Shown here piece by piece: positions 1-7,157 of a stretch of DNA of 35,027 nt (position 1 is the first letter of the stretch; each line of letters begins with the position of its first letter). The translations under genes were made by a program, and so were the position numbers. Source of the DNA: CAZHJG01 sp964533425 (GTDB lineage: Bacteria > Patescibacteriota > Saccharimonadia > Saccharimonadales > UBA4665); assembly GCA_964533425.1 (NCBI GenBank), contig CAZHJG010000009.1, positions 1 to 35,027 of the forward strand, in the 5' to 3' direction. A model generated the notes under the pieces. The model ran no database searches and was not told the origin of the DNA. It saw only the letters and a program-made list of their open reading frames with translations.

Positions 1-254
1 TCAGGTTGGTGTACGATCACGGGATCCGGTTTACGGGACGCGCGCAATCGATTGGATTTATGGATGATCCCAATGTTCCGGTCGCCTCGGTGTTTATAGG
101 TTTTCGTGAACCGCGGGTGGTGGCCGACATGGAATTAATTGATGAGGACGTTGAGAACGAATTATATTCGTCGGCAGCGCCGGCCGTAACAAGAATCATG
201 GCCCCGATTCTGGCTATTCGAGCTTGTTCGGTGGAACTTCCAAAAGCCGCATAG
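1..254 (+). CDS. C-terminal part of an unrecognised protein (cut by window edge)
   Basis: An open frame runs in from the left edge, reading from base 3, and stops at TAG 252-254. A TTG at base 6 could be read as a start, but it has no ribosome-binding site within the window and the frame stays open upstream, so I treat this as the end of a longer gene. About 83 residues are visible. They are mixed in character, with an acidic stretch (MELIDEDVENELY) and no motif that I recognise. The gene that follows starts 38 bases downstream with its own promoter, so the two are probably separate transcripts. An overlapping minus-strand frame was considered the less likely reading. Confidence 0.45.
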   Translation, partial: RLVYDHGIRFTGRAQSIGFMDDPNVPVASVFIGFREPRVVADMELIDEDVENELYSSAAPAVTRIMAPILAIRACSVELPKAA

Positions 255-277
255 CTGGACAGAAACAAGAATTGCTA

Positions 278-283
278 TACAAT
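278..283 (+). promoter_or_regulatory. -10 element for the zincin-like gene
   Basis: TACAAT, embedded in TGCTATACAATG, ends 8 bases before the ATG at 292. This spacing leaves no room for a Shine-Dalgarno site and fits a leaderless mRNA. Confidence 0.45.
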
Positions 284-291
284 GTATAGTA

Positions 292-660
292 ATGATTCAA
301 ATTAGCGACGAAGATTTTCAACGATTGATTGACGAAGCACTCGGCGAGTTGCCTGGTGAGCATGTTAAAAACATCGCTAATGTGGCTATTCTGTACGAAG
401 ATGAACCCACGCCGCGACAGAGGGAGGAGCTGATGCTCAGGAACGACCAGACGTTGCTTGGGTTATACGAGGGCATTCCTTTGACACAGCGGCAGGGCAT
501 GACCAGGTTGCTGCCGGATAAGATTACGCTGTTCAAGGGGCCGCTCACCCGGCAAGCCGACACGCTGCCGGCGCTCAAAGAACAGATCAAGCACACGCTG
601 TGGCACGAGATCGCGCATTACTATGGACTCGATCACCGGCGCATCCACGAACTTGAATAA
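292..660 (+). CDS. Metallopeptidase family protein (zincin-like, DUF1025)
   Basis: This 122-residue protein ends in HTLWHEIAHYYGLDH, an extended zinc motif of the HExxHxxGxxH type, at about residues 100-114. It matches the small Zincin_1/DUF1025 family of minimal metallopeptidase-like proteins, in which two His and the Glu of HExxH, plus the third His, would bind zinc and activate water. No signal peptide or membrane segment is visible, so it is probably cytoplasmic. The natural substrate of this family is not established. The ATG at 292 is favoured because a -10 hexamer sits just in front of it. The next gene is about 80 bases downstream with a separate promoter, so it is likely monocistronic. 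Confidence 0.8.
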   Translation: MIQISDEDFQRLIDEALGELPGEHVKNIANVAILYEDEPTPRQREELMLRNDQTLLGLYEGIPLTQRQGMTRLLPDKITLFKGPLTRQADTLPALKEQIKHTLWHEIAHYYGLDHRRIHELE

Positions 661-707
661 CCGCTGAAAAGAGCGGCTCGTCACTTTAAAAGTTGCCACC
701 CGTTGTT

Positions 708-713
708 TATACT
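708..713 (+). promoter_or_regulatory. -10 element of the small membrane-protein gene
   Basis: TATACT lies 26 bases before ATG 740, with a weak TTTAAA 17 bp upstream as a possible -35. A GGAG at 731-734 can serve as ribosome-binding site. Confidence 0.4.
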
Positions 714-739
714 GGGAGTAACGTGTAAGTGGAGTGTGT

Positions 740-1042
740 ATGGAACGAACAACGGCCCGACGGGGGCAGGGTGACTTATGGGACAAAATCTGGCTCGATC
801 GCCGAGGTCATGTAGTAATCTTCCAGATGCCGAATCTCTGGCTGATCGGCTGGGCGGTGCTGGACATCATCTCGATCTTTACGATGGGCACGATCAGCAA
901 TGTGTTCTGGTGGGCGGCGACGGGCGTACTGGCCATCTGGGCCACCTTGGAAATTACCAGAGGTGTGAATTATTTCCGCCGGGCTTTAGGCGTCGTTGTG
1001 CTAATCTTTGTTATACTATCGGCTTTTAAGGTTGGTTATTAA
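740..1042 (+). CDS. Small membrane protein, unknown function
   Basis: This roughly 100-residue protein has a charged N-terminus (about 25 residues, including WDKIWLDRRGHVV) and then three closely packed hydrophobic segments at about residues 30-48, 52-68 and 80-97, so it is an integral membrane protein. I do not recognise a family. A GTG six bases upstream (734) is in frame, but ATG 740 has the better spacing from the GGAG at 731-734. The promoter of msrA lies inside its 3' end. Aromatic residues crowd the second segment (NVFWWAATG). Confidence 0.6.
   Translation: MERTTARRGQGDLWDKIWLDRRGHVVIFQMPNLWLIGWAVLDIISIFTMGTISNVFWWAATGVLAIWATLEITRGVNYFRRALGVVVLIFVILSAFKVGY
1012..1017 (+). promoter_or_regulatory. 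Extended -10 promoter of msrA
   Basis: TGTTATACT (TGn plus TATACT) lies within the end of the preceding coding sequence, giving an msrA leader of about 35 bases. No good -35 is seen, as expected of an extended -10 promoter. Confidence 0.4.
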
Positions 1043-1059
1043 AAGATAGGATTTTAGGC

Positions 1060-1545
1060 ATGCAGAAAGCCATATTTGCCGCCGGTTGCTTCTGGGGCGT
1101 GCAATTTTACTTTGATCAGGTGCCGGGAGTGACGAAAACCACGGTGGGGTACACCGGTGGGCACACCGAAAACCCGACGTATGAGCAGGTATGTCAACAC
1201 ACCACCGGACACGCCGAGGCGGTGCTGATTGAATTTGACCCCAAGCAAGTTAGCTATGAAATGCTAGTCCGGCAGTTTTTCCGTATGCACGATCCGACGC
1301 AGCTGAACCGGCAGGGCTGGGATGTCGGCGACAATTACCGCACGGCGATTTTCTATTTCGACGACGAACAGCGCCAGACCGTTGAGCAGGTTAAGCACGA
1401 AGTAGAGCCGAAGTTTGATAAGCCGATCGTGACTGAAATATCGGCCGCCGGTTCGTTCTACGAGGCCGAAGATTATCATCAGAAATATACTGAGCGCACG
1501 GGGCGGGGCATGTGCCATGTCGACTACGCGCCCATCATCAAGTAG
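1060..1545 (+). CDS. msrA: Peptide methionine sulfoxide reductase MsrA
   Basis: MsrA reduces the S-epimer of methionine sulfoxide in proteins and free methionine, using thioredoxin-type reductants. The signature GCFWG is at residues 9-13 with the catalytic Cys at 10. It is followed by the family blocks VGYTGGHTENPTYEQVC, GHAEAV, FFRMHDPTQLNRQG and DVGDNYRTAIF. At 161 residues it is a single-domain MsrA, without a fused MsrB. The late Cys in GMCHVDY and the Cys in QVCQHT are candidates for the resolving cysteine. It is cytoplasmic, with no signal peptide. It follows a small membrane protein by 17 bases but has its own upstream -10. Confidence 0.95.
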   Translation: MQKAIFAAGCFWGVQFYFDQVPGVTKTTVGYTGGHTENPTYEQVCQHTTGHAEAVLIEFDPKQVSYEMLVRQFFRMHDPTQLNRQGWDVGDNYRTAIFYFDDEQRQTVEQVKHEVEPKFDKPIVTEISAAGSFYEAEDYHQKYTERTGRGMCHVDYAPIIK

Positions 1546-1589
1546 ACCTTAGAGCTTGAATCTCCGATCTCAGAATGGGCTGCAGCTTC

Positions 1590-1620
1590 CTAAGATCCAA
1601 GAACTAAGATCCAAGATCTA
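1590..1620 (+). repeat. AAGATCCAAGATCT-family repeat, copy A
   Basis: It holds two direct copies of TAAGATCCAAG (1591-1601 and 1605-1615) ending in AAGATCTA. Related sequence occurs at 9766-9832 and 33508-33535. This copy abuts the promoter of the next gene. Confidence 0.6.
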
Positions 1621-1621
1621 G

Positions 1622-1627
1622 TACACT
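1622..1627 (+). promoter_or_regulatory. -10 element of the HAD phosphatase gene
   Basis: TACACT ends 6 bases before ATG 1634, the leaderless spacing seen repeatedly in this window. Confidence 0.4.
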
Positions 1628-1633
1628 GTACGC

Positions 1634-2257
1634 ATGGCCGCCATCATTTTCGACTTCGACGGAACCATTGCCGACAGCTTTGAGTCGGTGGTGCAGGTAT
1701 TTTATGAGCTGACGGGCCGGAAGGAGCGCTTGTCGCCAGAGGCGATTGAGCGGCTGCGCGGTATGTCGCTGCACGGCGCGGCTGAAGAGCTTGGCATCCG
1801 CCCCTGGAAAATGCCGTTTTTACTGATGCGCGGGCGGCGTCGGATGAGCAAGCTCGTCGGCACGCTCCAGGCTCACCCCGGTGTGCCGGAAGCCATTCGC
1901 AAACTGCACGCCGAAGGGCACCAGCTGTTTATTATGAGTTCTAACAGTGAGAAAAATATCGTCAGATTTTTGCGCGAGCATCACATGCGCAAAAATTTCG
2001 TGAACATTTACGGTAATGTTGGCTTGCTGAGCAAAGCCGGGGTGCTGCGAAAAATTCGCCGGCGCAATCGCCTGGGATCGGATAATTGCTGGTATATCGG
2101 GGACGAGGTGCGTGATATTGAGGGTGCCAAACTGGCCGGCATCAAGATAATGGCGGTCACCTGGGGCTTCAACACGGCAGAATTGTTGCAGCAACATCAG
2201 CCAACGGCGATGGTGAATACCCCGGCCGAGTTGTTGCAAGTGCTCGAGGTCGCCTGA
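1634..2257 (+). CDS. HAD-superfamily phosphatase, phosphoglycolate phosphatase-like
   Basis: This 207-residue protein carries all four HAD motifs. They are DFDGT near residue 7 (nucleophile and acid/base Asp), the SSNS block near residue 98 (motif II Ser/Thr), the conserved Lys in LLSKAG (motif III), and GDEVRDIEGA near residue 157 (motif IV, Mg2+ ligands). A helical cap lies between motif I and the VPEAIRKL segment, as in the Gph/PGMB-like subgroup. It would hydrolyse a small phosphoester in the cytoplasm; the substrate cannot be read from the sequence. The Arg-rich stretch RGRRRMSKL in the cap is unusual. The gene is preceded by a repeat and a leaderless-type promoter and seems to stand alone. 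Confidence 0.85.
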   Translation: MAAIIFDFDGTIADSFESVVQVFYELTGRKERLSPEAIERLRGMSLHGAAEELGIRPWKMPFLLMRGRRRMSKLVGTLQAHPGVPEAIRKLHAEGHQLFIMSSNSEKNIVRFLREHHMRKNFVNIYGNVGLLSKAGVLRKIRRRNRLGSDNCWYIGDEVRDIEGAKLAGIKIMAVTWGFNTAELLQQHQPTAMVNTPAELLQVLEVA

Positions 2258-2305
2258 AAGGCTTAAAAAATATTGAAGTTGCCGCGTGACGCGGCCGCGT
2301 TCGGG

Positions 2306-2311
2306 TACAAT
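2306..2311 (+). promoter_or_regulatory. -10 element of the PD-(D/E)XK nuclease gene
   Basis: TACAAT ends 7 bases before ATG 2319. This decides the start in favour of 2319 over the in-frame GTG at 2286, which would lie upstream of the transcription start. Confidence 0.5.
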
Positions 2312-2318
2312 AGAAGCA

Positions 2319-3101
2319 ATGGCATACACCAGGGAGAGATCATTACCGTATCAGCCAGGCCAAGCGGCGCCGTTTAAGGTTTCGCGTTCCAAGATCGAGC
2401 TGTTTATGCAGTGTCCACGCTGTTTTTGGCTCGATGCACGCCTGAAAATCACCCGTCCCAGCTCGCCGCCGTTTCAGATCAACAAAGCCATCGACGAGCT
2501 GTTTAAGAAAGAGTTTGACCGCTACCGGGCGGCTGGCGAACCGCATCCACTGATGGCCGATAATCAGATTAAAGCGGTGCCGTTCCAGCACGCTGATCTT
2601 GATAAGTGGCGGATGAACTTTACTGGGGTGGCGACTCTAGATGAGCCGACCAATTTGCACGTCTTCGGTGCGGTTGACGACGTGTGGGTCAATGACGACG
2701 GCGAGCTCATAGTGGTGGACTACAAAGCCACCGCCAAGGCCAGTGAAGTCTCGCTCGACGCGGCCTGGCAGATTAGCTACAAGCGGCAGATGGAAGTGTA
2801 CCAGTGGCTGCTCCGTCAGAACGGTTTCAAAGTAAATGACACCGGGTATTTTGTGTATACGAACGGGCGCCTCGATCTTGACGGTTTCAATGACCGGGTC
2901 GAGTTCCGCACCAAAGTGATTCCGTACACCGGTGATGACGCCTGGGTCGCGCCGACGCTGAAGAAAATGAAAGCCTGCATGGACTCCGACGATATGCCGC
3001 CAGTCGGCGAAGCAGCCATGGGTGGCCCCTGCGAATTCTGCAGCTATGCCCGCAGCCGCACCGAACTCACACTGAAGGAGCTACAAAAAGGTCGGCCATG
3101 A
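2319..3101 (+). CDS. PD-(D/E)XK nuclease family protein, RecB/AddB-like with likely Fe-S cluster
   Basis: This is a 260-residue stand-alone nuclease of the RecB/Cas4 type (PDDEXK_1 family). The N-terminal SRSKIELFMQCPRC matches the usual start of these domains. The active site is GAVDD near residue 118 and VVDYKAT near 133 (Asp-x-Lys), followed by the Gln/Tyr helix QMEVYQW. Two Cys early (32 and 35) and two late in CEFC (about 238 and 241) are placed as in Cas4/AddB nucleases, which bind a 4Fe-4S cluster. A role in processing DNA ends is inferred; no helicase or cas gene is adjacent. Its stop overlaps the next start by four bases (ATGA), so the two are co-translated. Confidence 0.8.
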   Translation: MAYTRERSLPYQPGQAAPFKVSRSKIELFMQCPRCFWLDARLKITRPSSPPFQINKAIDELFKKEFDRYRAAGEPHPLMADNQIKAVPFQHADLDKWRMNFTGVATLDEPTNLHVFGAVDDVWVNDDGELIVVDYKATAKASEVSLDAAWQISYKRQMEVYQWLLRQNGFKVNDTGYFVYTNGRLDLDGFNDRVEFRTKVIPYTGDDAWVAPTLKKMKACMDSDDMPPVGEAAMGGPCEFCSYARSRTELTLKELQKGRP

Positions 3102-3943
3102 ATCCTGACAGCATAAGTTACACGCCCTTGGATGCCATGAATAACGCCTGGCTACCCACCCTTAAAAGTGTCTGGCGAGATCGATTTTGGCAGTTAGCTA
3201 CTGCAGCTCTGATCGCTGCTGGTGGCCTGGCGTTCGTCACACATAGCAGCAATGTCATCATTTTTGCAGTTGTGCTGTATTTCTTCCTCTTCGGTTCGTA
3301 CGTGAACCGCTACAAGAATAAAATATGGCAACAATTTGCTTTGGTAAATGGTTGGTCTGTCAGCGCGGATGACGCTGGCGAAGGGCTGGTGCCACCCAGT
3401 TTGCAATTCGGGCACAGTCAGAATAGCAGCCCGGTCATTACTGCTAACTTGGCTGGCCTGCAATGTGACCTCTTTGAGTTCGATACCACCACTGGGGGAG
3501 GCAGGTATAAGACAACACATTATTTTACCGTCGCTACCGCGCCTTTGCCAAAATCGATGCCACACATGGTATTGCGCGCTAAAAAAAGCCTGGATAGTGA
3601 CATGCAAAATGATATGGATAACGGCGAAACGCTGCAGCTCGAAGGTGATTTTAACGATTATTTTAAGTTGCAAGTGGAAAAAGGGCAGGAGATCGATGTG
3701 CTGGCCATCATCACGCCGGACGTCATGCAGACGCTGGTTAATTACAACCAGGCAGAGGATCTTGAAATTTTAGGCAGCAGTCTTTACTTCATTATGCGCG
3801 ATGACAAACGTGACTCCGAACAGATTAGACAGCTCATTCGTTCGATTATTGAACTGACCGCTCGGCTGCAGGAAAACGCCCGCTTGAGTGGCACAGCAGT
3901 CCCGGCGAATGCCGTTGATACGCCCATAGTCGCACCGACCTGA
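3098..3943 (+). CDS. Membrane-anchored protein, unknown function
   Basis: This 281-residue protein has two hydrophobic segments near the N-terminus, about residues 31-48 and 52-69 (IIFAVVLYFFLFGSYV), then a soluble domain of about 200 residues. The soluble part alternates beta-like stretches (VITANLAGLQCDLFEFDTTT, YFTVATAPL, FKLQVEKGQEIDVLAIITPD) with a C-terminal amphipathic helix. The arrangement resembles DUF3137-type proteins, but I cannot assign the family securely. It shares a 4-base overlap with the nuclease gene and so is expressed with it; whether the two act together is unknown. Confidence 0.7.
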   Translation: MNPDSISYTPLDAMNNAWLPTLKSVWRDRFWQLATAALIAAGGLAFVTHSSNVIIFAVVLYFFLFGSYVNRYKNKIWQQFALVNGWSVSADDAGEGLVPPSLQFGHSQNSSPVITANLAGLQCDLFEFDTTTGGGRYKTTHYFTVATAPLPKSMPHMVLRAKKSLDSDMQNDMDNGETLQLEGDFNDYFKLQVEKGQEIDVLAIITPDVMQTLVNYNQAEDLEILGSSLYFIMRDDKRDSEQIRQLIRSIIELTARLQENARLSGTAVPANAVDTPIVAPT

Positions 3944-3973
3944 CGTTCAAAACCCTAAAACAAGCGCCAATAG

Positions 3974-3990
3974 CTTAATTTTTTCTTAAA
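3974..3990 (+). promoter_or_regulatory. CTTAA direct-repeat box, site 1
   Basis: CTTAA at 3974 and again at 3985 are exactly 11 bp apart and joined by a T-tract (CTTAATTTTTTCTTAAATT). The same arrangement occurs at 12290 and 33545. Eleven-bp direct repeats are typical of OmpR/PhoB-family response-regulator sites. It lies about 45 bp upstream of the -10 at 4033. Confidence 0.45.
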
Positions 3991-4032
3991 TTCGCTGTAC
4001 AAACTACACTTTTGCCGGGTAGAGTGGAAGCT

Positions 4033-4038
4033 TATAAT
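4033..4038 (+). promoter_or_regulatory. -10 element of the small coiled-coil gene
   Basis: TATAAT, with TTGCCG at 4012-4017 as a possible -35 (15-bp spacer). Unlike most promoters here it leaves a leader with a good Shine-Dalgarno (GAGGAAGG, 4050-4057). Confidence 0.5.
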
Positions 4039-4060
4039 GATTTCTGAATGAGGAAGGCGA

Positions 4061-4339
4061 ATGGCACCGAATCCACCCGACATCACCAATAGGCAACTGC
4101 TAGATGAGTTTAGCAAAATGTTGACTAAGCAGTTTGATGCCCTGGTAGACGCTATTGCTGATATGTTTGCCTATCAGGCAGAACAGATGGCGACCAAAGA
4201 TGATTTGAAAAATCATCCCACCAAAGAAGACCTTAGAGACATTACCACAAAGCTTGCTTCCAAAGATGACATCGCCAGACTGGAAGGCAAATTTGAGCGT
4301 ATGCGTAAAGGGTTAGCGCAGGCCGCCAAACCAATTTAA
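4061..4339 (+). CDS. Small coiled-coil protein, unknown function
   Basis: This 92-residue hydrophilic protein is almost wholly helical by composition. It contains repeated TKDDLKN / TKEDLRD / SKDDIARLEGK blocks, a pattern common in short coiled-coil proteins of uncertain role. There is no signal peptide or membrane segment. The ATG at 4061 is well supported by GAGGAAGG just upstream. It lies 45 bases before serS, which has its own promoter. Upstream CTTAA direct repeats suggest it is under specific control. No family could be named. Confidence 0.65.
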   Translation: MAPNPPDITNRQLLDEFSKMLTKQFDALVDAIADMFAYQAEQMATKDDLKNHPTKEDLRDITTKLASKDDIARLEGKFERMRKGLAQAAKPI

Positions 4340-4371
4340 GGTATCTGTTGGCGGCTCGTCAATTTCTGGCC

Positions 4372-4377
4372 TATAAT
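4372..4377 (+). promoter_or_regulatory. serS promoter (-10)
   Basis: TATAAT ends 7 bases before ATG 4385, with TTGGCG at 4348-4353 (18-bp spacer) as a plausible -35. It is a leaderless-type arrangement. Confidence 0.55.
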
Positions 4378-4384
4378 AACTGGC

Positions 4385-5746
4385 ATGCTAGACATTCAGT
4401 ACATCCGTGATAATCCCGACCTGGTGGCTGAGAAGTCCAAACAGAAGGGTTATGCTGTTGATATAAAGCAGTTGCTGGGCTTTGACGAGGAGCGGCGGCA
4501 GCTCCTGCAAGAAGTTGAGGAGCTGCGGCGGCAGCGCAATGAATTGGCGGGGCAGACCAAGGGGCAGAAGCCGAGTGACGAGCAGGTGGCTAAGGGCAAA
4601 GAGCTTAAAGATAAGGTTGGTGATCTGGAGCATAAACTGGCCGCGATCGAACTGGAGTTCACTGACTTGCTCAAAAAGGTGCCGAATATGCCGCTGGATG
4701 ACGTGCCGGTGGGTGCCAGCGAAGACGAAAACGTCGTCGCCAAAACGGTGGGCGAGTCCCCGAAGCTTGATTTTAAGCCCAAAACCCACGCCGAACTGGC
4801 TGAAGTCAAAGGCTGGCTGGACAAAGAGCGGGCGGCCAAGGTTACCGGAGCGCGGTTTGCATACCTTAAGGGCGATTTGGTCAGACTGCAGTTCGCGGTA
4901 GATCGGANNNNNNNNNNCCAGTACATCACCAGGACCTTCACTCTTTCCCTACCACGACGCTCTTCCGATCTCGACACGTTGGCTGACGAAACGCTGATTA
5001 AAAAGCTGATCGACGATAACAAATTGCAGTTGAAGCCAACGGCGTTCGTGCCGGTCTTACCGCCAGTGATGATCCGTGAAACGATCTTCGATCAAATGGA
5101 CCGCCTGGAACCGCGCGAAGACCGCTATCATTTGGATGGTGAGGATGATAATTTGTGGCTGATCGGTAGCGCTGAACACACGCTGGGCAGCATGTACGCC
5201 GACGAAATTTTGCCTGTCGACCAACTGCCGCAGCGCTACATTGGGTATTCGACCAGCTTTCGCCAGGAAGCCGGCACGTACGGGAAGGATTCAGAAGGTA
5301 TTTTTCGGGTGCACCAGTTCGACAAGCTGGAAATGGAAGTCTTCAGCACGGCCGAAACCGGACGGGACGAGCACCTGCTATTGGTAGCCATCCAGGAGTA
5401 TCTAATGCAGCACCTCGGCATTCCGTATCAAGTACTACTGAAGTGCACGGCGGACATTGGCAAGCCCAACGCTCGCGGTGTTGACATCGAGGCCTGGTTG
5501 CCAGGGCAGGCCAAGTACCGCGAAACGCACACCGCCGATTTCATGACCGATTATCAGGCCCGACGCCTGAAAACCCGGGTTAAATCGGACGATGGCGCGG
5601 TCCAGCTGGTACATACTAATGACGCCACGGCCTTCGCACTCGGTCGAACGCTGATCGCCATCCTTGAAAACTATCAGACCAAAGAAGGGAATGTAAAAAT
5701 TCCCAAAGTTCTGCAGCCCTACATGGGTGGCCATGCCGAAATCTAA
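4385..5746 (+). CDS. serS: Seryl-tRNA synthetase, interrupted by assembly gap and adapter
   Basis: SerRS charges tRNA-Ser with serine. The N-terminal antiparallel coiled-coil that grips the long variable arm is at about residues 25-100. The class II core follows, with motif 2 in SFRQEAGTYGKDSEGIFRVHQF and motif 3 in ALGRTLIAILENYQ near the C-terminus, ending in IPKVLQPYMGG. Bases 4900-4971 are not genuine: they hold ten N between Illumina adapter pieces, translating as a spurious block that ends in SLPRRSSDL. The real protein should pass from GDLVRLQFAV almost directly into DTLADETL, losing only a few true residues. The frame happens to remain open across the artefact. The gene itself is probably intact in the organism. 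Confidence 0.93.
   Translation: MLDIQYIRDNPDLVAEKSKQKGYAVDIKQLLGFDEERRQLLQEVEELRRQRNELAGQTKGQKPSDEQVAKGKELKDKVGDLEHKLAAIELEFTDLLKKVPNMPLDDVPVGASEDENVVAKTVGESPKLDFKPKTHAELAEVKGWLDKERAAKVTGARFAYLKGDLVRLQFAVDRXXXXQYITRTFTLSLPRRSSDLDTLADETLIKKLIDDNKLQLKPTAFVPVLPPVMIRETIFDQMDRLEPREDRYHLDGEDDNLWLIGSAEHTLGSMYADEILPVDQLPQRYIGYSTSFRQEAGTYGKDSEGIFRVHQFDKLEMEVFSTAETGRDEHLLLVAIQEYLMQHLGIPYQVLLKCTADIGKPNARGVDIEAWLPGQAKYRETHTADFMTDYQARRLKTRVKSDDGAVQLVHTNDATAFALGRTLIAILENYQTKEGNVKIPKVLQPYMGGHAEI
4900..4971. other. Assembly gap with Illumina adapter contamination
   Basis: Bases 4908-4917 are N. The left edge AGATCGGA (4900-4907) equals the start of the reverse-complement TruSeq adapter. The right edge (about 4938-4971) matches the universal adapter, CACTCTTTCCCTA then CGACGCTCTTCCGATCT, with one extra C. 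True sequence resumes at about 4972. Confidence 0.95.
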
Positions 5747-5760
5747 ACATGAATAATTAT

Positions 5761-5833
5761 GTCATCCTGAACTTGTTTCAGGATCCATACGGCATCAATG
5801 TTCGCGTAGATCCTGAAACAAGTTCAAGATGAC
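5761..5833. repeat. TCATCCTGAA-type palindromic repeat pair behind serS
   Basis: The 26-base arm 5761-5786 (GTCATCCTGAAC...CAGGATCC) is repeated inverted at 5808-5833 with two mismatches and 21 bases between. Each arm also contains its own small hairpin (TCCTGA/TCAGGA). There is no T-run after it, so it is not a canonical terminator, although it would form a strong 3' hairpin on the serS transcript. Confidence 0.8.
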
Positions 5834-5934
5834 GGAGCCAACGTGCTACATGGCCTTGGTAATGAACGCTTGCCTAGACTGGGCTTTATCTGACAAAAAC
5901 TGGATTCCGGCAAGGCCCGCTTGCTTGCGGAGCG

Positions 5935-5940
5935 TATAAT
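5935..5940 (+). promoter_or_regulatory. hpf promoter (-10)
   Basis: TATAAT is followed by a leader of about 30 bases with a very strong Shine-Dalgarno, AAAGAGGAGGA (5962-5972). No convincing -35 is seen. Confidence 0.5.
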
Positions 5941-5976
5941 AAAAGTACGGTAACAGTTAACAAAGAGGAGGACCTG

Positions 5977-6339
5977 ATGTTTCAAAAATTTGAGATCCGA
6001 GGCGTCCACGTAACCGTTAATGACTCGCTTCACAAGTACGTGACCAAAAAGATCGGTGGGCTCGATCGCTACCTTTCCCGCCACGCCCGTAACAGCGCGC
6101 ATGCCGAAGTGCATCTCAAGGAACTCAAAGTCAAGGACAACAACCGGCATGCCTGCGAAGTGACCATACGTTTGCCAAGGGAGACCATTGTAGTGAAAGA
6201 AAAAGCTTTGAATATGTTCGCCGCCGTGGACATCGTTGAAGCCAAACTCAAGCAACAACTGCAGAAGTACAAAGACCTGCACGGCAGCGGCAAAGCCCAC
6301 CGGCAACTATTCGCCCGTTTCCGCCGCAGCGAAGCTTAG
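5977..6339 (+). CDS. hpf: Ribosome hibernation-promoting factor, short form (HPF/RaiA)
   Basis: This is a 120-residue member of the sigma-54 modulation/YfiA family. The beta-alpha fold is recognisable from FEIRGVHVTVNDSLHKYVTKKI, the conserved helix GLDRYL, the basic strand AEVHLKELKVKDNNRHACEVTIRLP, and the second helix FAAVDIVEAKLKQQLQKYKDLH. Such proteins bind the 30S decoding region and idle or dimerise ribosomes in stationary phase. It lacks the C-terminal dimerisation domain of long HPF, so a separate factor or none would make 100S dimers. It has the strongest ribosome-binding site in the window, consistent with abundant expression. It lies upstream of secA, with an unrelated convergent gene in between. 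Confidence 0.92.
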   Translation: MFQKFEIRGVHVTVNDSLHKYVTKKIGGLDRYLSRHARNSAHAEVHLKELKVKDNNRHACEVTIRLPRETIVVKEKALNMFAAVDIVEAKLKQQLQKYKDLHGSGKAHRQLFARFRRSEA

Positions 6340-7040
6340 TCGTTAAAGGGGTTTTCGATAAGCTGGGCGAGCTGAAGCTTACTCAGTACATCGGTTAGCT
6401 GTGGACGGTCAGCCGGCTGTGCTACATAGTGCTCTCTTAATACTTGTGAGAGATTCTCAAATGCGGGGCTACCGGGCTTTTCTTCATGGAGCGCAGAAAG
6501 CTCAGTGGTGGCGTGCTTGAATATGGCATTGTATTCGGGGCGCCCGGTGCTTTTGCCAAAGAAGCCGTGTAGGACTATGTTGCTATCGAAGGGCCTGCCT
6601 AAAAACGGATTGATTTCACCATCACGCATGGCCGGCAGCCAGGTATAGTCGGCTGCCACTAGGCAGGGCGTAATGAATATTGCGTTTCTTTGGGCTGCAA
6701 TTGCATCCTCGAACAGATACTTTTTAAAGCGTGTGTGGAAGCGTCTCATCTCTTCATCGACCTTTTTCTGAGCAAGTGAATGCTCTTCGTACCGCTCTTT
6801 CAGGTGAAGTTTAGGGTTAGAGCGGATTTTATATGCCGCAGCTTGGGCAGGTGCGAGCGCCACTTCCACTACTTCCGGGGTAAACATATCTTTGTAGTGC
6901 ATGGCAATGAAACCTAGTAATGATTTTTGACATCGAGTATCGCCACGAGAGAAGCGGAAGGAATTAACCATAATACTGACCACGTCACGGGATTCGTACA
7001 TTGAAGCCGGCTGGGATGGCGAAAACTCAGTAACTGACAT
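6336..7040 (-). CDS. Hypothetical protein, AT-richer orphan
   Basis: This 234-residue minus-strand protein converges on hpf, with the two stops overlapping by four bases (6336-6339). It has no signal peptide or membrane span and no motif that I recognise. The middle is basic and helical (EEMRRFHTRFKKYLFEDAIAAQ), and the rest looks globular (FITPCLVAADYTWLPAMRDGEINPFLGRPFDSNIVLHGFF). Base composition is visibly more AT-rich than hpf and secA on either side, which suggests a later arrival. A -10 (TAAAAT on the minus strand, 7047-7052) sits 6 bases before the ATG, the same leaderless spacing as native genes. It breaks an otherwise continuous hpf-secA order. Confidence 0.65.
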   Translation of the reverse strand: MSVTEFSPSQPASMYESRDVVSIMVNSFRFSRGDTRCQKSLLGFIAMHYKDMFTPEVVEVALAPAQAAAYKIRSNPKLHLKERYEEHSLAQKKVDEEMRRFHTRFKKYLFEDAIAAQRNAIFITPCLVAADYTWLPAMRDGEINPFLGRPFDSNIVLHGFFGKSTGRPEYNAIFKHATTELSALHEEKPGSPAFENLSQVLREHYVAQPADRPQLTDVLSKLQLAQLIENPFND

Positions 7041-7046
7041 AAAAGT

Positions 7047-7052
7047 ATTTTA
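7047..7052 (-). promoter_or_regulatory. -10 element of the 6336-7040 gene
   Basis: On the minus strand, TAAAAT ends 6 bases before the ATG at 7040. Confidence 0.4.
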
Positions 7053-7101
7053 CAATTTTAGTCTGATTAAGTCAATGCTAGCTCTCGAGGTCAAAAGAGG
7101 C

Positions 7102-7107
7102 TATAAT
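7102..7107 (+). promoter_or_regulatory. secA promoter (-10)
   Basis: TATAAT lies about 50 bases before ATG 7158. The leader carries CTGGTAACCGGGAG with a GGGAG ribosome-binding site. No clear -35 is visible. Confidence 0.45.
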
Positions 7108-7157
7108 TATCAATCAATAAGGTTCTCATTCTGGTAACCGGGAGATAAAACGGACTA

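Noticed and set aside
17..268. Minus-strand frame opposite the first partial gene
   Set aside because: It lacks a ribosome-binding site. The plus-strand frame enters from the edge and agrees with the direction of the following genes.
2319..3101. Cas4 of a CRISPR system
   Set aside because: No cas genes or repeat-spacer array lie in the window. The fold is shared by many RecB-like nucleases.
5761..5833. Rho-independent terminator of serS
   Set aside because: The hairpin is strong but no T-run follows, and the same sequence family occurs in non-terminator places.
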